Of a DNA stretch of 18,340 nucleotides, positions 12,240 to 18,340 are shown piece by piece (positions within the stretch are counted from its first letter, which is position 1; every line of letters begins with the position of its first letter). Position numbers and translations under genes: made by a program. The DNA comes from SFDP01 sp051653625. GTDB taxonomy: Bacteria; Bacillota; Clostridia; Lachnospirales; Lachnospiraceae. The notes under the pieces are model-generated. The model was not told the origin of the DNA. It saw only the letters and a list, made by a program, of their open reading frames with translations, and searched no databases. The stretch is taken from the NCBI GenBank assembly GCA_051653625.1, contig JBOFWM010000090.1, positions 1 to 18,340 of the forward strand. The letters run 5' to 3'.

Positions 12240-15200
12240 ATGGCATTTACGCATTTGCATGTGCATACAGAATACAGTTTATTAGATGGGTCTAATAAAA
12301 TTAAAGAATATGTGAAACGTGTGAAAGAATTAGGAATGAATAGTGCAGCAATTACAGATCATGGAGTGATGTATGGTGTAATTGATTTTTATAAAGAAGC
12401 AAAACAGGCAGGAATCAATCCAATCATTGGATGTGAAGTTTATGTTGCGCCAAACTCAAGATTTGAAAAAGAAGCGAAGGTGGGGGAGAAAAATTATCAC
12501 CATCTTGTTTTGCTTGCAAAAAATAATACGGGATACCACAATTTGATGAAAATTGTGAGTGAAGGATTCCGAGATGGATATTATTATAGACCGCGTGTGG
12601 ATATGGAAGTACTTCAAACATATGCAGAAGGATTAATTGCACTTTCTGCATGTTTAGGAGGAGAAATCTCTCTTCTGCTAGCAGATGGGAGATATGAAGA
12701 TGCAAAAGCGGCCGCATTAAAGCATCATGCTTGTTTTGGAGAGGGAAATTATTATTTAGAAATACAAGATCATGGACTTGAAAGACAAAGCATGGTAAAT
12801 CCTGGAATTATTCGTTTAAGTAAAGAGTTAAATATTCCTCTTGTGGCAACAAATGATGTGCATTATACGTATGATTTTGATGAAAGTTCTCATGATGTAC
12901 TATTATGTCTTCAAACAGGGAAAAAGTTACAAGATGAAGATAGAATGCGATATGAGGGTGGACAGTATTATGTAAAAAGTGAAGAAGAAATGAAAGAATT
13001 ATTTCCATATGCCCTAGAAGCAATAGAAAATACACAAAAGATTGCAAATCTATGTCATGTTGAAATTGAATTTGGAGTGACAAAATTACCAAAATATGAT
13101 GTGCCAGAAGAATATGATGCATTTGGGTACTTGTCAAAACTTTGTTTTGATGGATTACAACAACGATATCCACAAAATCATGCAGAGTTAGAAGAGCGAC
13201 TCAATTATGAACTTGAAACCATAAAAAATATGGGGTATGTAGATTATTTTTTGATTGTATGGGATTTTATCAATTATGCAAGACAAGTGAAAATTGCGGT
13301 TGGACCAGGACGTGGGTCGGCAGCAGGAAGTTTAGTATCTTATTGTTTACGAATTACAGATATAGATCCAATCAAATATTCGCTACTATTCGAGCGATTT
13401 TTAAATCCAGAACGTGTTTCGATGCCTGATATTGATATTGATTTTTGTTATGAAAGAAGACAAGAGGTTATCGATTATGTAAGTGATAAATATGGAGCAG
13501 ATAAGGTGGTTCAAATTACAACCTTTGGTACAATGGCTGCAAAGGGAGTAATACGAGATGTTGGACGTGTGATGGATTTGCCATATGCGCTTGTTGATTC
13601 GATTGCAAAGATGATACCAATGGAATTAAATATTACCATTGATAAAGCACTTGCACAAAATCATGAATTGAAAGAGATTTATGAAACAACTGAAGAGATT
13701 CATAAATTAATTGATATGTGTTTACGACTAGAAGGATTACCGCGTCATACTTCGATGCATGCGGCAGGTGTTGTGATTTGCCAACATGCAGCAGATGAAT
13801 TTGTTCCATTATCAAGAGGATCGGATGGTTCTCCAACTACACAATTTACAATGACCACACTAGAAGAGCTAGGATTATTAAAAATGGATTTTCTAGGTCT
13901 TAGAACACTTACGGTAATTCAAGATGCTATTGAAAATGTGGAAAAAAGTACTGGAAAAGTGTTAGACATTGAGCATATTGATTTTGATGATCAAGATGTA
14001 TTATTTATGTTGAGTCAAGGAAAGTCAGAAGGTGTCTTTCAATTAGAAAGTGCTGGAATGAAAAACTTTATGAAAGAATTAAAGCCTACCTCTTTTGAAG
14101 ATATTATTGCTGGAATTTCTTTGTATCGACCAGGACCTATGGAATTTATTCCGAAATATGTACGCGGAAAAAATAATAAGGATTCTATCACTTATTCTTG
14201 CAAGGAATTAGAGCCTATTTTATCTGCAACATATGGATGTATCGTTTACCAAGAACAAGTAATGCAAATCGTACGAGATCTTGGAGGGTATAGTCTAGGT
14301 AGAAGTGATATTTTAAGACGTGCCATGAGTAAGAAAAAACAATCAGTGATGGAAAAAGAAAGAGAAACCTTTATCTATGGAAATGAAGAAGAAGGAATCA
14401 AGGGTTGTGTAAAAAATGGAATAGACAAAGAAGTAGCAAGTCAGATTTATGATGATATGATGGACTTTGCAAAATATGCCTTTAATAAATCTCATGCGGC
14501 ATGTTATGCAGTCGTAGCGTGTCAGACTGCTTATTTAAAGCATTATTATCCAGTAGAATTTATGGCAGCATTGTTGACTTCTGTAATGGATAGTTTTGTA
14601 AAAATATCTTCCTATATCATGGTGTGTAGAAGTCAAAATATTGAAATATTACCACCAGATGTAAATGAAGGGGATGTTAATTTTTCTGTATCAAATGGTT
14701 CTATTCGATATGCACTTACTGCAATCAAAGGAGTGGGCCGTCCGATTATGGAAGCACTTGTAGAAGAACGAAAGGCACGAGGTCCATATAAGGACATTCA
14801 AGATTTGATTATTCGAAACGGAGAAGGAAAAATAAATAAAAGGGCATTAGAGAATCTAATAAAAGCTGGTGCTTTAGATAGTCTTGGAGGAACAAGAAAA
14901 CAATTTACGTATGTATATCAAACAATTGTAGATAATATACATCAAAACAAAAAAAATAATCTAGTAGGACAAATGTCACTTTTTGATTTTGTTGCAGAAG
15001 AAGACAAAAGAGAATTTGAAATACAGCTGCCAAAAGTGGGTGAGTTTGAAAAAGAAGAATTATTGATGTATGAAAAAGAGGTGTTAGGGGTATATATTAG
15101 TGGACATCCTATAGAAGAATACGAAGAATTGTGGAAAACTCAAATAACAAAAAAATCAATTGACTTTATTTATGAGGAAGAACAAGAAGAACGAAATGCA

Positions 15201-15689
15201 ATGGATGGGGAAATAGCCACCATTGGTGGAATGATTGCGGAGAAAAAAATTACCTATACAAAAAATGGACAAGTAATGGCGTATCTTACATTAGAAGATA
15301 TGTTAGGAACCGTTGAAGTTATTGTTTTTCCAAAAACATATCTAAAATACAAAGATAAAATTGTGGAAGATGAAAAGGTATTTTTAACAGGAAGAATTCA
15401 GCTGCAAGAAGAAAAAGATGGCAAATTAATCTGTGAAACGATCAGGGGATTTGATGAGATACCACGAAAAGTATGGTTGAAGTTTGAAACAAAAGAGGAA
15501 TACTTTGCAAAAGAAGAAAAATTGATGGCTATTTTAAGAGAATCAGAAGGAAGAGACCAAATTAAGATTTATATTAAAGAGGGAAAATTAATAAAAACAT
15601 TACCGCCAAATAAAAATATAGATATAAATATTACAATGAGAAATCAATTAGAAGCGTTTCTTGGAAAAGGAAATATAGAAGTTATTTAA
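12240..15689 (+). CDS. dnaE: DNA polymerase III alpha subunit, DnaE type
   Basis: This 1149-residue replicative polymerase subunit extends DNA with dNTPs at the fork. The N-terminal PHP domain begins HLHVHTEYSLLDG (6-18), with TDHG at 39-42. The palm carries GPGRGSAAGSLVSYCL and MPDIDIDF with D397 and D399; the third catalytic aspartate is D550 in KMDFLGLRTLT. Also visible are the EGVFQLES and YRPGPMEFIP fingers motifs, a helix-hairpin-helix region with INKRALENLIKAGALDSLGG, and a C-terminal OB fold (VEVIVFPKTY). There is no inserted exonuclease, so it is not PolC. In Firmicutes with PolC, DnaE extends primers; whether PolC exists here is not visible. The ribosome site is weak (AAGGG seven bases upstream). 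pfkA follows after 113 nt with its own promoter. Confidence 0.96.
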   Translation: MAFTHLHVHTEYSLLDGSNKIKEYVKRVKELGMNSAAITDHGVMYGVIDFYKEAKQAGINPIIGCEVYVAPNSRFEKEAKVGEKNYHHLVLLAKNNTGYHNLMKIVSEGFRDGYYYRPRVDMEVLQTYAEGLIALSACLGGEISLLLADGRYEDAKAAALKHHACFGEGNYYLEIQDHGLERQSMVNPGIIRLSKELNIPLVATNDVHYTYDFDESSHDVLLCLQTGKKLQDEDRMRYEGGQYYVKSEEEMKELFPYALEAIENTQKIANLCHVEIEFGVTKLPKYDVPEEYDAFGYLSKLCFDGLQQRYPQNHAELEERLNYELETIKNMGYVDYFLIVWDFINYARQVKIAVGPGRGSAAGSLVSYCLRITDIDPIKYSLLFERFLNPERVSMPDIDIDFCYERRQEVIDYVSDKYGADKVVQITTFGTMAAKGVIRDVGRVMDLPYALVDSIAKMIPMELNITIDKALAQNHELKEIYETTEEIHKLIDMCLRLEGLPRHTSMHAAGVVICQHAADEFVPLSRGSDGSPTTQFTMTTLEELGLLKMDFLGLRTLTVIQDAIENVEKSTGKVLDIEHIDFDDQDVLFMLSQGKSEGVFQLESAGMKNFMKELKPTSFEDIIAGISLYRPGPMEFIPKYVRGKNNKDSITYSCKELEPILSATYGCIVYQEQVMQIVRDLGGYSLGRSDILRRAMSKKKQSVMEKERETFIYGNEEEGIKGCVKNGIDKEVASQIYDDMMDFAKYAFNKSHAACYAVVACQTAYLKHYYPVEFMAALLTSVMDSFVKISSYIMVCRSQNIEILPPDVNEGDVNFSVSNGSIRYALTAIKGVGRPIMEALVEERKARGPYKDIQDLIIRNGEGKINKRALENLIKAGALDSLGGTRKQFTYVYQTIVDNIHQNKKNNLVGQMSLFDFVAEEDKREFEIQLPKVGEFEKEELLMYEKEVLGVYISGHPIEEYEELWKTQITKKSIDFIYEEEQEERNAMDGEIATIGGMIAEKKITYTKNGQVMAYLTLEDMLGTVEVIVFPKTYLKYKDKIVEDEKVFLTGRIQLQEEKDGKLICETIRGFDEIPRKVWLKFETKEEYFAKEEKLMAILRESEGRDQIKIYIKEGKLIKTLPPNKNIDINITMRNQLEAFLGKGNIEVI

Positions 15690-15724
15690 AGGGAAGAAAA
15701 GAAATAAAATTTTTGGGATTCTTA

Positions 15725-15753
15725 TTGAAAAGAAGAAGAAAAAGGGTTAAAAT
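15725..15753 (+). promoter_or_regulatory. pfkA promoter
   Basis: TTGAAA (15725-15730, 5 of 6) is 17 bases before TAAAAT (15748-15753, 5 of 6). The predicted start is near 15760, about 43 nt before the ATG at 15803. No intrinsic terminator is visible after dnaE, so read-through from dnaE could add to expression. Confidence 0.55.
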
Positions 15754-15802
15754 AAAACTGATTACGAAAAATCTATGGATTTGGAAGGAGTAGTATTATC
15801 AA

Positions 15803-16777
15803 ATGCCAAATAAAATTAAAACAATAGGTGTATTAACAAGTGGTGGCGATGCACCTGGAATGAATGCAGCAATTCGTGCAGTAGTACGTAAAGCCATCGG
15901 AAATGGTGTAAAAGTAAAAGGAATCAAAAAAGGGTATCAAGGACTATTAAATGAAGAAATAGTGGATATGGATACTAGAAGTGTTTCAGATATAATTCAA
16001 CGTGGAGGTACTATTTTAGGTACAGCTCGTTGCAAAGAATTTATGACAGAAGAAGGACAAGTAAGAGGTGCAGATATTTGTAGAAAACATGAAATCGATG
16101 GAATCGTAGTAATCGGTGGAGATGGATCTTATAAAGGTGCACAAGCACTTGCACATCATGGAATTAATACAATAGGAATTCCAGGAACAATTGACTTAGA
16201 TATTGCATGTACCGAATATACAATTGGATTTGACACAGCAGTAAATACGGCTATGGATGCAATCGACAAAGTTAGAGATACCTCCTCTTCTCATGAAAGA
16301 TGTAGCATTATTGAAGTTATGGGACGTAATGCAGGATATATCGCTTTGTGGTGCGGTGTTGCAAATGGTGCAGAAGATATTTTGCTTCCAGAGCGATACG
16401 ATTACTGTGAACAGACATTAATTAATAACATTATTAACAACAGAAAACGTGGAAAAACACATCATATTATCATCAATGCAGAAGGTATTGGACATTCTAC
16501 TTCTATGGCAAGAAGAATAGAAGCAGCGACTGGTATGGAAACAAGAGCGACAATTTTAGGTTATATGCAAAGAGGTGGAAATCCGACTTGTAAAGATCGT
16601 TTTTATGCATCGATAATGGGAGCATATGCAGCAGATATTATATGTGCAGGAAAGACAAATAGAGTCGTTGGATATCAACATGGAGAATTTATTGATTTTG
16701 ATATTGAAGAAGCATTGCAAATGCAAAAAGATATTTCAGAATATCAATATGAAGTAAGTAAATTTTTAGCAAAATAA
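15803..16777 (+). CDS. pfkA: 6-phosphofructokinase, ATP-type
   Basis: PfkA phosphorylates fructose 6-phosphate to the 1,6-bisphosphate, the committed step of glycolysis, in the cytosol. The length of 324 residues is close to the classic 320. Motifs are TSGGDAPGMNAAIR (12-25, ATP loop), GGTILGTARC (68-77), GGDGSYKGA (105-113) and EVMGRNAGYIALW. A glycine in GGDGS, where PPi enzymes usually have aspartate, argues for ATP as donor. The active-site loop reads PGTIDLDIACTEYT: D131 and D133 are kept, but the near-invariant asparagine of TIDND is L132. Other clostridial enzymes may share this. AAGGAG lies a rather long 12 bases before the ATG. A terminator follows, and dnaE precedes it as often in clostridia. 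Confidence 0.94.
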   Translation: MPNKIKTIGVLTSGGDAPGMNAAIRAVVRKAIGNGVKVKGIKKGYQGLLNEEIVDMDTRSVSDIIQRGGTILGTARCKEFMTEEGQVRGADICRKHEIDGIVVIGGDGSYKGAQALAHHGINTIGIPGTIDLDIACTEYTIGFDTAVNTAMDAIDKVRDTSSSHERCSIIEVMGRNAGYIALWCGVANGAEDILLPERYDYCEQTLINNIINNRKRGKTHHIIINAEGIGHSTSMARRIEAATGMETRATILGYMQRGGNPTCKDRFYASIMGAYAADIICAGKTNRVVGYQHGEFIDFDIEEALQMQKDISEYQYEVSKFLAK

Positions 16778-16793
16778 AGAATAAAGAAAAGGC

Positions 16794-16821
16794 GGCTGAT
16801 GCGTTTGCGTTAGCCTTTTTT
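16794..16821 (+). terminator. pfkA intrinsic terminator
   Basis: GGCTGATGC (16794-16802) pairs with GCGTTAGCC (16807-16815), nine pairs including two G-U wobbles, with a GTTT loop and six T to 16821. It ends only 25 bases before the next start codon. Confidence 0.8.
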
Positions 16822-16846
16822 CAATAGAAAGAAATGGTCATTAAAT

Positions 16847-18196
16847 ATGAAACTTGTAAAAAAAATCAGAAGACGAATGTCCTATACAAGGATGATTGCA
16901 TTAGGTTTTTTAGCAATTATTTTAACAGGATCAATTCTTCTTAGTATGCCATTTGCAACAAGAAGCGGCGAAAGTATGCCATATGTTGATGCACTTTTTA
17001 CGGCAGCATCAGCAACTTGTGTAACGGGTCTTGTAGTAGTGGATACGTATACTAATTGGAATTTATTTGGACAACTTGTCATTCTATCACTAATTCAAAT
17101 AGGGGGGTTAGGGTTTATTACAATAGGCGTTTATGTTGCTGTTATATTTAAAAAGCGGATAGGATTAAAAAGTCGTGAAGCAATTCATGAAAGTGTAAAT
17201 ACAATGGAATCCGCAGGCGCCGTTCGACTTACAAAAAAAATTATTACAGGAACCTTTATGATAGAGTTAGTGGGAGGTTTGCTTCTTGCAACAAAATTTA
17301 TTCCAAGATTAGGAATTGTAAAAGGATTATATTTTGGTATTTTTCATGCAATTTCTGCTTTTTGCAATGCGGGATTTGACCTTATGGGATATTGGGAAGA
17401 ATACGCTTCTTTTACAGGATATTATGATGATATCCTTGTAAATGCGACATTAATGATTTTAATTATTATTGGTGGAGTAGGTTTTATTGTATGGGATGAT
17501 GTCATTCGAAATAAATGGAATTTTAGAAAATATTTACTTCACTCAAAAGTTGTTATTAGTACTACGTTCGTATTAATCTTTGGTGGTGCATTTTTTTTCT
17601 GGGTTTTTGAAAGAAATCTTTTGTTTGCGCAAATGGATGGTGTTTCTGCAACCTTGGCTTCGCTTTTTAGTTCTGTAACTGCAAGAACAGCAGGCTTTAA
17701 TACAGTAGATACAGCAGCGTTATCCAATCCAAGTAAAATGTTAACGATTATTTTGATGTTTATTGGAGGAAGTCCAGGATCAACAGCAGGTGGTATTAAA
17801 ACAACCACGATTGTGGTGATGTTCATTTCAGTTTGGGCAATGGTACGTAGCACATATGGAACCAACATTTTTGGAAGACGTTTGCACGAGGAATCAATAA
17901 AAAAAGCAAGTACAGTATTTATGATTAACTTAACACTTGGTATGTGTGCAATAATCTGTATTACATCGTTCCAAATACTAGAGTTTAGTGACGTAATGTT
18001 TGAAGTATTTTCAGCCATAGGAACGGTTGGTATGACAACGGGTATCACAAGGGATTTAACCGTTGCATCAAAAATACTTATTACATTATTAATGTATACA
18101 GGAAGACTTGGAAGTTTATCTTTTGCGGTATTATTAACACAACGAAAAGTTATACCTCCAGTATTACAACCAGAAGAAAAAATGATTGTCGGATAA
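16847..18196 (+). CDS. ktrB: Potassium uptake channel subunit, KtrB/TrkH family
   Basis: The 449-residue membrane protein matches the four-fold M1-P-M2 architecture of KtrB/TrkH. The four selectivity-filter loops are visible in order: TCVTGL (57-62), FCNAGF (172-177), ARTAGFNT (279-286) and GTVGMTTG (392-399). GGSPGSTAGGIKTT (308-320) is the conserved third-repeat intramembrane gate region. The length is that of Gram-positive KtrB (about 445) and shorter than proteobacterial TrkH. It moves K+ into the cell, normally with a cytosolic KtrA/TrkA RCK subunit; no such gene is seen in the remaining 144 bases. The start at ATG 16847 has only a weak purine-rich site upstream, and no promoter fits between the pfkA terminator and the start, so leaky read-through is possible. 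Confidence 0.93.
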   Translation: MKLVKKIRRRMSYTRMIALGFLAIILTGSILLSMPFATRSGESMPYVDALFTAASATCVTGLVVVDTYTNWNLFGQLVILSLIQIGGLGFITIGVYVAVIFKKRIGLKSREAIHESVNTMESAGAVRLTKKIITGTFMIELVGGLLLATKFIPRLGIVKGLYFGIFHAISAFCNAGFDLMGYWEEYASFTGYYDDILVNATLMILIIIGGVGFIVWDDVIRNKWNFRKYLLHSKVVISTTFVLIFGGAFFFWVFERNLLFAQMDGVSATLASLFSSVTARTAGFNTVDTAALSNPSKMLTIILMFIGGSPGSTAGGIKTTTIVVMFISVWAMVRSTYGTNIFGRRLHEESIKKASTVFMINLTLGMCAIICITSFQILEFSDVMFEVFSAIGTVGMTTGITRDLTVASKILITLLMYTGRLGSLSFAVLLTQRKVIPPVLQPEEKMIVG

Positions 18197-18277
18197 TAAA
18201 TAGGATAGTGTAAAGAGTTCTATGAAAAAAAGATAATAAGAAATTAGGTATAAGATAGTTGAGGAAATAACAAAAAA

Positions 18278-18309
18278 TTAAGGTTTTGGCAGCTCGTCGC
18301 CACCCTTGA
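18278..18309 (+). other. Unassigned GC-rich stem-loop downstream of ktrB
   Basis: In the AT-rich tail after ktrB, TTAAGG (18278-18283) can pair with CCTTGA (18304-18309, one G-U), and TGGC (18287-18290) with GCCA (18299-18302), leaving an 8-base loop. There is no T run after it, so it is not an intrinsic terminator. It may be the start of a structured leader for the next gene, but I do not recognise a known RNA class and the window ends 31 bases later. The rest of 18197-18340 shows no gene and no convincing promoter. Confidence 0.35.
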
Positions 18310-18340
18310 GAGCACAAAAATAACTGCTGTAGGTAATATA

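Noticed and set aside
12808..13173. 121-residue minus-strand open frame within dnaE
   Set aside because: It lies wholly inside the conserved dnaE frame, with composition typical of an antisense shadow and no start signals.
17539..18048. 169-residue open frame on the minus strand inside ktrB
   Set aside because: It is antisense to an unmistakable membrane protein gene, has no ribosome site, and its isoleucine/valine-rich content mirrors the membrane helices of the opposite strand.
18278..18340. c-di-AMP (ydaO) riboswitch, expected near K+ transport genes
   Set aside because: The stem-loop lacks the conserved ydaO core as I know it; context alone is not enough to call it.
1..18340. CRISPR array, insertion sequence, prophage, toxin-antitoxin or other defence genes
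   Set aside because: No regularly spaced repeats, transposase or integrase motifs, terminal inverted repeats, or recognisable defence or toxin proteins were found on either strand.

Overview
The window is strongly AT-rich chromosomal DNA from a low-GC Gram-positive bacterium, most likely a clostridial anaerobe of the Lachnospiraceae type. The reasons are AAGGAG ribosome sites, TTGACA/TATAAT-like promoters, a SAM-I riboswitch on metK, a MurZ-like MurA, a DnaE-type polymerase next to pfkA, and a small alarmone synthetase of the RelQ type. The taxonomic placement is inference. I see no phage, transposon, integron, CRISPR array, tRNA or rRNA. Most of the window is core housekeeping DNA.

Layout. 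1-938: the 3' end of a Dabb-domain gene, then a cysteine-cluster (YkgJ-like) gene. 1035-2979: a sugar-phosphate nucleotidyltransferase and galE, ended by a bidirectional UUCG hairpin. 3012-4079 (minus strand): a hemolysin III/TrhA-like membrane protein and an unassigned 88-residue protein, each with its own promoter. 4275-4922: a RelQ-like alarmone synthetase. 5137-8046: a promoter and a three-gene unit made of a tail-anchored coiled-coil protein, a flavin reductase-like protein, and a membrane-anchored LysM/M23 peptidase. 8069-9439: murA with its own promoter. 9518-10579 (minus strand): an HD-GYP c-di-GMP phosphodiesterase, convergent with murA and sharing a bidirectional terminator with it. 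10651-12111: divergent promoters whose -35 boxes form a palindrome, then the SAM-I riboswitch and metK. 12240-16777: dnaE, then pfkA with its own promoter. 16847-18196: a KtrB/TrkH potassium channel subunit. 18197-18340: a non-coding tail with a small GC-rich stem-loop that I cannot assign.

Functional threads. Envelope growth is represented by nucleotide-sugar activation and epimerisation, MurA, and the M23 hydrolase. Nucleotide second messengers are represented by (p)ppGpp synthesis and c-di-GMP hydrolysis. The rest is core metabolism and replication (MetK, PfkA, DnaE) plus K+ uptake.

I found no convincing previously undescribed multi-gene system. The items most worth a second look are non-coding: a cluster of AATACTACA-like half-sites and flanking direct repeats around the hemolysin III promoter, the palindrome linking the HD-GYP and metK promoters, an internal terminator-like hairpin in the flavin reductase gene, and the unassigned stem-loop downstream of ktrB. 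The protein-level oddity is a TIDLD instead of TIDND active-site motif in PfkA. Four computed starts were moved or questioned on ribosome-site evidence (hemolysin III, coiled-coil protein, flavin reductase, ktrB).
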